From Paraburkholderia franconis (GTDB lineage Bacteria; Pseudomonadota; Gammaproteobacteria; Burkholderiales; Burkholderiaceae): DNA of 64,000 bases. A program made the position numbers and the translations under genes. Numbering within the stretch: position 1 is the first letter of the stretch; each line of letters starts with the position of its first letter. Below are positions 1-7,690 of the stretch, piece after piece. Below the pieces are notes generated by a model, which was given only the letters and a program-made list of their open reading frames with translations, was not told the DNA's origin and searched no databases. The stretch covers positions 120,382 through 184,381 of the forward strand of contig NZ_WHNP01000015.1 in the NCBI RefSeq assembly GCF_009362735.1, read 5' to 3'.

Positions 1-1
1 C

Positions 2-325
2 ATGGTCGCCGATGATTTGTGTGCCTCCAATTCGTGGCGTATCGACAGTGCTTGCACGGAGGGACTCATACAAGGCGTACTCGTTAAACCGAATCAGGTC
101 GGCACATTAACAGGCGCGATGGAGGCACTGGCAATGGGAAAAGGTCATGGCCTGCTGACTGTCGTGTCGCAGCGAAGTGGAGAAAACGACGACGATTCGA
201 TCACGCACCTTGCCCTTGCTGGCCGAGCCGACTATCTGAAATTCGGCGGCCCCGCCCGAATGGACCGCATTATCAAGCTGAACTCGCTGCTCAGGTTCGC
301 ACGCGGCGCCGCGCTACTCAGCTAG
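2..325 (+). CDS. Enolase-family protein, C-terminal part (cut by window edge)
   Basis: This is the last 107 residues of an enolase-superfamily barrel; the reading frame is open at the left edge, so the true start lies outside. The family pattern is clear: VADDL on a metal-binding strand, then VLVKPNQVGTLT with the catalytic lysine, then a LKFGGPARMDRIIKLNSLLR tail with a second active-site lysine. The segment that in housekeeping enolases reads SHRSGE reads SQRSGE here, so the conserved active-site histidine is glutamine. This points to a paralogue with altered activity, or early decay, rather than the glycolytic enzyme. Downstream is insertion sequence debris, so there is no helpful operon context on this side. 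Confidence 0.8.
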   Translation: MVADDLCASNSWRIDSACTEGLIQGVLVKPNQVGTLTGAMEALAMGKGHGLLTVVSQRSGENDDDSITHLALAGRADYLKFGGPARMDRIIKLNSLLRFARGAALLS

Positions 326-489
326 CGATATTCCAGAGACGGAAGTGGAAACAGTGAAACATATCGTTTGCCGGGTGCCAGTCAAAAGCCGTGCTGCCGA
401 ACCGGTTCCGGGTGGGAGGTATGCAACGAACAGTACGTCAATCCTTCGGCCATGCATACGTGGGGTCTCAAGCCCGGACATCATGATCA

Positions 490-850
490 GATGTGACAAA
501 GACGAGATCGCTCTATCACGGTCACCGGTTCCCTGCGGCAGTCGTTAGCTGCGCGGTGAGTTGGTACTTCCGGTTTCAGCTGAGTTTGCGTGACATCGCA
601 GAGTTGCTGTTCGAGCGCGGCGCCGTGGTCAGTTATGAAACGATCCGGCGTTGGTGCGATAAATTCGGCGCAGGCTTTGCACATCGCGTTAAAGCTGCTC
701 GACGCAAACCGGGCGCAACATGGTACCTCGACGAGGTACTCGTGACGCCGCGCGGCGAACCATGGCTGCTGTAGCGTGTGGTCGACCAAGACGGCGTCGA
801 ACCCGACATTCCTTCTTCAGAAGCGGCGCGACAAGAACCGCGGCGAAACG
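490..850 (+). pseudogene. IS6-family transposase remnant (N-terminal part)
   Basis: Reading from about 493, YHGHRFPAAVVSCAVSWYF, then LSLRDIAELLFERG, then YETIRRWCDKFG matches the start of IS6/IS26-type DDE transposases, followed by TWYLDEV with the first catalytic aspartate. A stop interrupts the frame at 774. The expected continuation (VVDQDGVE, then LLQKRRDKNRG) appears in two different frames up to about 850, showing at least two frameshifts. The C-terminal catalytic half is missing, so the element is dead. Confidence 0.85.
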
Positions 851-949
851 TGGTATGAGCTTGATCAACCAGTGGTGTATGCTCGAGTGGTCGACCTCGA
901 TACACCGTTCGGCAGACTCAGCGAGAGCGCCACGTACGAGCGTCCTCAT
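845..949 (-). pseudogene. Second IS6-family transposase fragment, opposite orientation
   Basis: On the minus strand, ERCIEVDHSSIHHWLIKLIP is the helix-turn-helix region of another IS6-family transposase. It abuts the plus-strand IS6 remnant almost base to base, so two different copies are joined facing each other. Only about 35 codons remain. The same motif is preserved in a third remnant at 19.9 kb. Confidence 0.7.
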
Positions 950-1721
950 AGCAGGATCACGTGCAGCTGAAAATGGAGCCGCTTTGCCACTCTGTCAATA
1001 CCGGCGAGTAACGTCCTCCGCGGTTTCTTCGTCTTTGCCATGGCGCTTGCCGTACCTTTCGATTCGAAATATTCTACTTGACTTCGGTAACGCGCCAGAG
1101 CCGTACGATGCGCGCATGCGCGACCGGCCCCCCGAAATCGAACGTGAACGCACTAACGAAGTGAAAATTGCGAGCGCTTGTCTTCGCTCAGTACCCGTTC
1201 CGCCTTCGGTCGCACCATAGGCATGTCCGCGAATACATACCGGCTAACAACGGAACAGAGCGCATTTCTCGGATGGGCGTGCATCAAGCTCGTGTCGTCC
1301 CAACACCAAAGGCGATCGTAGTGCTTTTGTTACACGATCGCGGATGCTTTGTCGCAAAGATGACATGACGATATCCGATGTGTACACAACGAATGCAGTG
1401 GGATAAATAGAAATGAAAAGCGCTGTATAGAATGCGGGCGCGCATGGCACGAAACCTGCAAGAACGCTGTTTGCACGGGCACGCTCCGGACAGTGAGAAC
1501 TCGACAGCACGCGACAACTCGTTGTCCGCTGATCAACCTCGTCGACGATGATGTCAGCCAGCGGCGGATGGGAGGTCAACCTTAAGGACCGGATCGGCTG
1601 GCTCGAACGAAAGCGTTGCCGGACAACTAACGGTGTATGGAGTTCTCGGATATCTGCTGAAGACGCGACCGCGCAAAGCCTAAATCGCTGTTCCTGGCTG
1701 ATAACAAAGGAGTTGAAGAAC
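950..1721. other. Gene-poor stretch, nothing recognised
   Basis: About 770 bases with only short overlapping open frames on both strands and no recognisable protein family. The 3' end carries the ribosome binding site of the cupin gene (AAAGGAG at about 1706-1712). The stretch is most simply insertion sequence debris and intergenic DNA. Confidence 0.4.
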
Positions 1722-2135
1722 ATGCATTGTGATCGACCGAACCCGCCACCGCCGATGCGTAGCCTCGCTGATATGGGTACCGGTACCATACATTTCCGTC
1801 TCCCACGCGGTGTGCCATTACCGGTCGGATTGTCATGCACGATAGTCTCATTTGAGCCCAGTGCCCGAACACACTGGCATATTCACCCGTTAGGCCAACG
1901 ATTGTTCGTGACCGCGGGATGTGGGTGGATGCAGTGTGAAGGCGAACCGATCGTGGCGATGCATCCTGGAGATATGGTCTGCATTGCGCGGAACCGAAAG
2001 CATTGGCACGGTGCGTCACCATGGACCTCCGTGAGGCTGATTGCGCTCCACAAGGAGCATGACAGCAAATGTGTCGATTGGCTAAAACCGGTTACCGACG
2101 AGCAGTACTACGCCAGGCCGTCTCTCGACATCTGA
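1722..2135 (+). CDS. Small cupin-domain protein
   Basis: A 137-residue single-domain cupin. Metal-binding motif 1 reads THWHIHPLGQRLFVTAGCGW (two histidines plus downstream residues) and motif 2 includes PGDMVCIARNRKHWHG. This pattern (WHxHPxGQ, then KHWHGA) is typical of small cupins found beside or fused to carboxymuconolactone-decarboxylase-like proteins. The ATG at 1722 is preferred because AAAGGAG lies nine bases upstream; the frame runs open further upstream but without a better site. No partner gene is adjacent, so the substrate cannot be inferred. Some members of this group may be quercetinase-like or binding-only proteins. Confidence 0.8.
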   Translation: MHCDRPNPPPPMRSLADMGTGTIHFRLPRGVPLPVGLSCTIVSFEPSARTHWHIHPLGQRLFVTAGCGWMQCEGEPIVAMHPGDMVCIARNRKHWHGASPWTSVRLIALHKEHDSKCVDWLKPVTDEQYYARPSLDI

Positions 2136-2309
2136 CGGAGCGCGATGTTAGAGAATCGAAGGCACTTCCCCCTTCCCACGTCTGCGGCGGAAGCCGCAAA
2201 TCGGCATCAACTGACTGCGTCGCAATAGTGGAATCAGGATGATTAAGCACATTACGATGACGATTACCTAAATCACCAGCGAATAGAACTGCGGACAACT
2301 ATTCGATCT

Positions 2310-2710
2310 GTGTCGTCGAATTTGATTTGCCCCATGTGCATGGTTGTGGGCATGAAGGCAAGTGCCAGAGCCTGCATCGCACAACTACGGCCGCATCCAC
2401 TTTGTGTTCGAAGCTGCCCCCCTTGATGGCGTCGGGCGCGTCATCGAGTTTGGCGTGATCAAGACGCCGCTATTTCAAGGACTACTAGGATCACCGCATG
2501 TTGCGGTGGACCGACGAGCCGTTCTATGCCTACGTGCGCGGCATCGATACGTCGGTGGTCAGGGTGTCCCGTTCAATCCAACCGCCGAGAACATGGCGCA
2601 GTGGCTGGTGACCGTGCTCGGCACTCGAAGTGCTGGAAGCCACCGACGTGCGGTTGGTGGAACTTCGAATTTAGGAGACACGCAAATGCAGTGCGACGTA
2701 CCGTCTGTAG
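2310..2710 (+). pseudogene. queD: Broken queD (6-carboxy-tetrahydropterin synthase)
   Basis: Three reading frames must be joined to recover a QueD-like protein: GHEGKCQSLH near 2350, HNYGRIHFVFEAAPLDGVGR and VIEFGVIK near 2385-2470, a DHRMLRW stretch near 2490, then FNPTAENMAQWLVTVLG and VRLVELRI near 2575-2670. An in-frame stop at about 2673 precedes the expected tail ETRKCSAT. QueD makes 6-carboxy-tetrahydropterin, the substrate for QueE, in 7-deazaguanine synthesis. Its old 3' end overlaps the queE start, showing the two genes were once coupled. At least two frameshifts and a stop make it non-functional. Confidence 0.8.
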
Positions 2711-3393
2711 CCGTGCCACCCGTTGGCAGCTATCCCGTCAACGAGATTTTTGAGTCGTTACAGGGCGAAGGCAGCTTCACCGGCACACCTTCAGTGTTCG
2801 TCCGTCTGCAAGGGTGTCCGGTGGGTTGCGCGTGGTGTGACAGCAAGCACACGTGGCAGGTGATGCCGGAGCGAGAAATCAGTGTCGGGGCGATGGGCGA
2901 GAAAACCGGGCGGCCGTGCGACAGCTATGCGTGGTGTGACGTGCCGACGCTCGCGAACATTGTGCGGGCGGCAGACGCTGAGCACGTGGTCATCACGGGC
3001 GGCGAACCGTGCATGTACGACCTGCGCCCGCTGATCGCGAAGCTCGAAGCGTGGCATCACCGTGTCCAGGTCGAAACCTCGGGCACTTACGTGCCGCTCG
3101 TCACGCCCAGCACCTTCGTCACCGCGAGCCCGAAGTACGGAATGCCAAGTGGACGCCCGGTGCTCGATGAGGCGCTGGCGCGTGCCAACGAGATCAAGTA
3201 TCCGGTCGGCAAGCAGCGCGACATTGATATCGTGCTCGAGAGACTTGACCCGATCCAGCGCGCGCGCGGCACCCCGATCTGGTTGCAGCCGCTGAGTCTG
3301 TCGTCCCGCGCCACGGGCATCTGCATGAAGGCGGCGCACCGCTACGGCTGGCGCGTCTCGTTGCAGACGAATAAGTTCATCAACATCAGGTAG
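2686..3393 (+). CDS. queE: 7-carboxy-7-deazaguanine synthase QueE (E. coli-type)
   Basis: A 235-residue radical SAM enzyme that converts 6-carboxy-tetrahydropterin to 7-carboxy-7-deazaguanine, a precursor of queuosine and of 7-deazaguanine DNA modifications. Landmarks are NEIFESLQGEGSFTG at the start, the cluster-binding GCPVGCAWCDSKHTW (CX3CX2C), VITGGEPC for SAM binding, ETSGTY, and the closing LQTNKFINI. It follows the gammaproteobacterial CX3CX2C form rather than the CX14CX2C form known from Burkholderia multivorans. The ATG at 2686 has AGGAG eight bases upstream. A ruined queD precedes it and a phage terminase remnant follows within ten bases, suggesting a phage or island source. Confidence 0.92.
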   Translation: MQCDVPSVAVPPVGSYPVNEIFESLQGEGSFTGTPSVFVRLQGCPVGCAWCDSKHTWQVMPEREISVGAMGEKTGRPCDSYAWCDVPTLANIVRAADAEHVVITGGEPCMYDLRPLIAKLEAWHHRVQVETSGTYVPLVTPSTFVTASPKYGMPSGRPVLDEALARANEIKYPVGKQRDIDIVLERLDPIQRARGTPIWLQPLSLSSRATGICMKAAHRYGWRVSLQTNKFINIR

Positions 3394-3400
3394 CATCATC

Positions 3401-3565
3401 ATGCCGGTCCGAGGAAGAAAGTCCAAGCCCACGGCGCTCAAGCTGATCGAGGGCATGCGTCACCCTGCCCAAGCGCCGCCGATGCTCCCGTCCAGGCATT
3501 CTGCCGTGCTCGTGTGGACGAACGCGCCCGTGCGGGATGGAGAATCGCATCACGCACGAACATGA
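3401..3565 (+). pseudogene. Phage terminase small subunit (P27-type), N-terminal remnant
   Basis: A 54-codon frame starts MPVRGRKSKPTALKLIEG, the characteristic opening of P27-family phage terminase small subunits, and then runs into unrelated residues and a stop. Intact members are well over 100 residues. The start lies eight bases after the queE stop, so this remnant is the best sign that the que genes came with a prophage. No large terminase, portal or capsid gene follows. Confidence 0.65.
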
Positions 3566-3760
3566 GCGGCTCGCCTAGGCCGTCCGCCGTGGCGCTCGCG
3601 ATGGGCACGCAGTACGAGATATCCGTTGAATTGCTACGATTCAGATTGATATGTAGTTTCGGTTTGGGCGTGGCATAGGATTTTACCTACCAGCACGGCG
3701 CCTGATACTTGGATGTGGTAATTCCATTGAATTGCATTTGTGAAAAAAGAAGGTGTACCG

Positions 3761-4636
3761 ATGAGAGCTTTGTCGATTTTTATTCTTCTGATAATCTATT
3801 TTCCTAGTAATGCGTGGACGGCAGTCAACGATCGCCGCGTAGCGACTTGGAATCTCCAAGGCTCCAGCGCAAGCACCGAGAGTAAATGGAATTCAAATAT
3901 TCGGATGGTGCTAGTTGGAAATCGAGATGATGGAGCGACATCCGATTCAAGGCGTATTGATGTTATGATGATACAGGAGGCTGGATCATTACCTGCATCA
4001 ATCACGATTAATCCTCCACTTCCATTGGATGGCCGGTTAGTGAACCCGGATCTAGTTGCCGCGCCTATAAACGAATATGTCTGGAATTTGGGTACCTCAA
4101 GAAGGCCAATCGATTACTACGTTTATTTTTTGCGAGTCGATACTGGTGCCAACCGAGTAAATCTGGCTATTCTCAGTAAAGAAAAGGCTGCTCAAGTAAT
4201 CTTGCTTAGACCGCGGGCTTGGAGTGGAGCAAGGCCAATACTGGGAATCAGACTCGGATCTGACTATTATTTCGGGATTCATGCCTTGGCAAACGGCGGA
4301 ACGGATTCCGGAGCAATCGTTGCTCGAGTTTGGGAGTATTTTAATCAAAATCAGATATCGGACCAATGGTTGATTGCTGGTGATTTTAATCGCGAGCCCA
4401 ATCAATTGCGCGAGCTCCTTCGGAGAAGCTATCCGCAAGAACATAGAAACGTGACTTTCCAGTATGAGGATCGGCCAACCCATAGAACAAGCGGCCGCAA
4501 TCTAGATTATGGGATTGCCGGACGGCTGAACAATCCATCAGGCGGCCCTAATTTTGATTGCAACTTATTTACGCCGAGCCTAATAGGGCAGTTGGTATCA
4601 GATCATACTCCTGTTTTACTTTGGCCGAAGAAATAG
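3761..4636 (+). CDS. CdtB-like secreted nuclease (DNase I fold)
   Basis: A 291-residue protein with a Sec-type signal peptide (hydrophobic core about residues 4-18, cleavage near A21) followed by an endonuclease/exonuclease/phosphatase domain. It follows cytolethal distending toxin subunit B closely: VATWNLQGSSASTESKWN, IQEAG, RPILGIRLG, the catalytic HALA region, IAGDFNREP, LDYGIAG and SDHTPV. The full active set is visible: N31, E73, H174, D208, N210, D249, D281 and H282. CdtB enters host cells and cuts DNA or removes phosphates from phosphoinositides. No CdtA or CdtC delivery subunit is encoded nearby. The gene is clearly AT-richer than its surroundings, suggesting transfer. ATG at 3761 follows a GAAGG site; a GTG at 3740 is the alternative. 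Confidence 0.88.
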   Translation: MRALSIFILLIIYFPSNAWTAVNDRRVATWNLQGSSASTESKWNSNIRMVLVGNRDDGATSDSRRIDVMMIQEAGSLPASITINPPLPLDGRLVNPDLVAAPINEYVWNLGTSRRPIDYYVYFLRVDTGANRVNLAILSKEKAAQVILLRPRAWSGARPILGIRLGSDYYFGIHALANGGTDSGAIVARVWEYFNQNQISDQWLIAGDFNREPNQLRELLRRSYPQEHRNVTFQYEDRPTHRTSGRNLDYGIAGRLNNPSGGPNFDCNLFTPSLIGQLVSDHTPVLLWPKK

Positions 4637-4714
4637 ACGAGTGAGAACGAAGACCGCGCGCAGCAGTTACTGTAATTGCAGGAAATCTCGTCAATGGTAA
4701 TGATCCTAGGTGCA

Positions 4715-4941
4715 GGCGATATCGACTGCCTGTTCTTTTGCGATCTGCAGAATGCCGGTGGCGAACGCATACGGGGTCACAAGCGTGATTGCACCGACGA
4801 ACGCGCGATCGGTGACGAGCGCGGCGTCGTCGGCGCCATGATTCGCTAGGGCGGTTCCGTGCAGAGCAACGTGACCTTAGTGCCGAAGCGGTCCTGCGGC
4901 GCCGAAACAGGAGCCTGCTTGACGCAGACGACGATGTGCAT
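4715..4941 (-). pseudogene. fixA: Degenerate second copy of fixA
   Basis: On the minus strand the start MHIVVCVKQAPVSAP and then RFGTKVTLLC match the intact FixA at 60757-61605. The DNA at about 4715-4845 aligns with the intact gene around 61258-61383, including a shared stretch GATCGGTGACGAGC. There is a large internal deletion, several indels and stops. It sits on the same strand and in the same order relative to the nifW remnant as the intact genes. Confidence 0.8.
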
Positions 4942-4959
4942 GGCGGCACTCAGGGCCAA

Positions 4960-5270
4960 GCGGTGCGACATGTCGGCAACGATGCTCGCAGATTGTCGAG
5001 AGAGACGCGCTGGTGTCCGTCGACATCCTACGGTCTCCGCCGCGGGCGGGGACACGACGAAATTGTTGCAGTCTTGTTGCGACGGGCCTTGACAGACGGT
5101 GAGGAGGGTCGCCGCATTGTCATGCGGCACGGCTTCCGTTGCCGAAGATATTGGAAGAGGCGAGAAGCGTCTGAGGATTTGCAGGCGGCTGACATTCGCA
5201 ACCTTCTGGTCGAACGCGATGCCAAAGAATTGCAGTACATCCTCGGTCGATCAGTCCTTGCATTTCTAGC
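4960..5270 (-). pseudogene. nifW: Degenerate second copy of nifW
   Basis: The minus strand aligns along its length with intact nifW (61620-61958). NFVVSPPA corresponds to DFVVSTPA of the intact protein, and the flanking DNA (for example the runs around 5060-5090 and 5180-5260) keeps the same spacing. Frameshifts break it throughout. Together with the fixA remnant it shows that a nifW-fixA segment was duplicated and then decayed. From about 5271 to 5459 nothing is recognised. Confidence 0.75.
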
Positions 5271-5459
5271 AGAGTCCCTATTGGAAGAACGCAAAGGCTT
5301 CGTAGGTCGAAAATGGATCGAGCACGACAAGGACATCGGCAAAGTGTGCACGCTGCGCGCCGCGTTGTTGCGCACAGCGCGTTACTCGGCCCGGCGGGCA
5401 TCAAGACCAGCAGGCGCGACAAGCGGGCATCGAACTCTTCAAACCTCATCGCTCGCCTT

Positions 5460-5669
5460 TCAATGCACGAAGCCGAAGAACGCCATCGCGCCTTCGGCCG
5501 GCGTCAGGCCCGCCTTGAAGTAACCCTCGAGCCGGTCCGCAATCGCTTCGTCGAGTGTGAAGGGCGGCTGGATGTAGCCCACATTGAACGCATGGTCGTA
5601 CCAGTCGCTGAGCCACGCGCGCAGTTCGATCACATATTGCGGCAATGCATTCGAAGCGTCGTCGTGCAT
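5460..5669 (-). CDS. Small hypothetical protein (69 aa)
   Basis: A 69-residue acidic, soluble protein starting MHDDASNALPQYVIELRAWL and ending in a hydrophobic LTPAEGAMAFFGFVH tail. GGGAGA lies about seven bases before the ATG, which supports translation. It is 26 bases downstream of another short gene on the same strand and the two probably form one transcript. I do not recognise the family and no function is proposed. Confidence 0.55.
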   Translation of the reverse strand: MHDDASNALPQYVIELRAWLSDWYDHAFNVGYIQPPFTLDEAIADRLEGYFKAGLTPAEGAMAFFGFVH

Positions 5670-5695
5670 GTGCGTCTCCCTGGCTTGCAGTACGA

Positions 5696-5941
5696 TCAGG
5701 CTGCCTTGCGGCCTATCCCCATCTCCGGTCGGCGCCTGTCCGGCGGAAACACATGCCATGTGCCGTCGGCATGGCGAAAGAAGAAGAGGGAGAACGAGCC
5801 GGTCGGCCGGTCGATCTGAATGCACACGCGACACGTTCCGCCCGAGCGTGAGCGTTCCAGCAGGCGCACGCGCGCTGCCCGGCTACGTGTCGAGCCGACC
5901 AGCTTTTCGACCTGAGAGCGCAGCGATCTGTTGCCCGCCAT
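5696..5941 (-). CDS. Small basic hypothetical protein (81 aa)
   Basis: An 81-residue, arginine-rich protein opening with MAGNRSLRSQVEKLVGS and containing a short aromatic segment GSFSLFFFRHADGTWHVFPP in its second half. A GGGGAAAG ribosome binding site precedes the ATG. It leads a two-gene unit with the 69-residue gene downstream. The family is not recognised; the basic N-terminus and beta-like centre are all that can be said. Confidence 0.55.
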   Translation of the reverse strand: MAGNRSLRSQVEKLVGSTRSRAARVRLLERSRSGGTCRVCIQIDRPTGSFSLFFFRHADGTWHVFPPDRRRPEMGIGRKAA

Positions 5942-6250
5942 GACTTTCCCCGCGATGCACGATGAATCGATGCTACGGGGGATCGGTGCGCGCGCCCAAT
6001 CGGCGGCGGCGGAATGTCGTCTCAGGAAGCGCTGATTTCAGCCGTCAGGATTTCCTGAACCGGAACAGCGTGAAGCAACGGCATATAAGGGTTTTCACCG
6101 GCGCCGGAGCTTTCTGCATGAATGGGCGTTAAGGATTTCCCGACACGCGAATCAGGATGTCACACGACCGTCTTTGCGCGTGCGCTGACTGCGACACAAG
6201 TTCTGATCGCAGATGATGAGCCATCGAAACGCGATCTCAACCGATGCATC

Positions 6251-6571
6251 ATGATGGCATATCTGTCCGAGCGGGAGAACGTTGTCGAGCAGGTCGATTC
6301 GCTCTGTCTGCGGCTGTTCGACACCTGGTGTGAGACGCGCAGTGTGACGCCGCTCGCATATCTGTTGCATTGCTGGCCGATGACCGACAGCACGCCGGCT
6401 GCTCTGCGGCGGGTGGGTGAATCGATGCGCGATTTGCGGCGCCGTCACGCGGACCAGCTCGACGCGTACGGCTTTCACGCGCAGTGCGAAATGGCCGATC
6501 TGATCGACGAACTGGTAGAACGTCCGGCGCGCACGGTCCGGCTGATGGCGGTGGGCGAGGTGCCGGAATAG
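6251..6571 (+). CDS. Hypothetical protein upstream of signalling operon
   Basis: A helical protein of about 106 residues from the ATG at 6251; the frame is open back to 6122, where another ATG has a distant GGAG, so the start is uncertain. The sequence is rich in charged helices (RRVGESMRDLRRRHADQLDA) and ends before a three-gene two-component operon. No domain is recognised. It could be a cytoplasmic accessory of that signalling system, but only position suggests this. Confidence 0.5.
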   Translation: MMAYLSERENVVEQVDSLCLRLFDTWCETRSVTPLAYLLHCWPMTDSTPAALRRVGESMRDLRRRHADQLDAYGFHAQCEMADLIDELVERPARTVRLMAVGEVPE

Positions 6572-6742
6572 CAAACGGACAACGCAGGCAACGCGCAAAG
6601 ACATGGGGCAGGGCGCAGTGGCTGCGGACGGCGGCGCGCGTTGTTTCATCGGACGTTTGAAACCCGGGTGGGGCGCGGTAGACCGGGCTTTGGCATCGAG
6701 TGCAGAACAGGACACACACAACGGCGGCACTCGCGGGAAGAT

Positions 6743-7690
6743 ATGGCTCTCGACAGGTTCGACGCATGGTGGAGCGGGCTCCGTTACGTGCGGCGCAGCG
6801 TGGTGCTGCGGCTGCTCGCGACGGTGCTCGTCTTTAGCTGCGCGATCACGCTGATCCTGACGGCGGTGCAGCTCTATCGCGACTACGAGCGCGGCATCGC
6901 GCAGATTCAGAATCGTCTCGTCGATATCGATCGCAGCTATCGCGACAGTCTCGGCGAAGCGCTATGGCGGCTCGATCAGCCGCAACTGAAGCTGGAACTG
7001 CAAGGCATGCTTCGCCTCGCGGATATTCGCGCGGCCGAGGTGCGCGAGTCGCCGTCGGCCGGCACAGCGATGGTCGTGGCCGCGCGCGAGCGCATGACGG
7101 AGATGACGGTCGCGCGGGAGTTTCCGATCCTGTACCGCGTGCAGGCCAAGGTGGAACGCATCGGCACCCTGTATGTGGAGGCGACGCTCGCCAATCTCTA
7201 TCACGAGCTTGCGCGCACCGCGCTCGTGATCCTGGTGAGCCAGGGCGCGAATACGTTTCTGGTCGCGCTCTTCACGTTCTATATTCTGTGGCGGTTCGTC
7301 ACGCGGCATCTCGCGACGATCGCGCGCACTGTGAACGATTGCGATCTTCACGAGCCGCCGCGCGAGGCGGATGAACTCGACCGCGTGGTGTCGGCGTTCA
7401 ACGCGATGGGTACGCGCCTGCATCGTGCGTACCTCGACGAGCGCGAGGCGTCCATCGAGCGCGAAGCATGCCGCTTAACCGCATCCTTGGTTATGCGCAG
7501 ATCCTCGGAACTTCATCAGCTCGCGCGCGACGGCAACATGCGCATCGTTCAGTGGGCGGAGCGCATCGCGGCAAGCGATCCGGCGCATGCGGCGTTCGCC
7601 GCGCGGCTGCATCAACTGGCGCGCGCGTATCAGTCGAAGGCGATCCTGCAACTCGTTGAGCGGTACCTGGAAGGGAACACCGCATCATGA
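6743..7690 (+). CDS. Membrane sensor-like protein with HAMP domain, no kinase domain
   Basis: A 315-residue protein with two transmembrane helices (about residues 20-42 and 160-182) enclosing a periplasmic domain of roughly 115 residues, then a HAMP-like linker (TIARTVNDCDLHEPPREADELDRVV) and a helical cytoplasmic tail. No histidine phosphorylation box or ATPase domain follows, so on its own it cannot be a kinase. Its stop overlaps the ATG of the next gene by four bases, so it is probably translated with that soluble kinase and may feed signals to it. The ATG at 6743 is close behind a GGGAAG sequence; an upstream start at 6641 is less likely. Confidence 0.75.
   Translation: MALDRFDAWWSGLRYVRRSVVLRLLATVLVFSCAITLILTAVQLYRDYERGIAQIQNRLVDIDRSYRDSLGEALWRLDQPQLKLELQGMLRLADIRAAEVRESPSAGTAMVVAARERMTEMTVAREFPILYRVQAKVERIGTLYVEATLANLYHELARTALVILVSQGANTFLVALFTFYILWRFVTRHLATIARTVNDCDLHEPPREADELDRVVSAFNAMGTRLHRAYLDEREASIEREACRLTASLVMRRSSELHQLARDGNMRIVQWAERIAASDPAHAAFAARLHQLARAYQSKAILQLVERYLEGNTAS

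Noticed and set aside
5276..5459. Possible nifV remnant continuing the nifW-fixA duplicate
   Set aside because: Beyond about 5290 no convincing similarity to the nifV 3' end could be followed.
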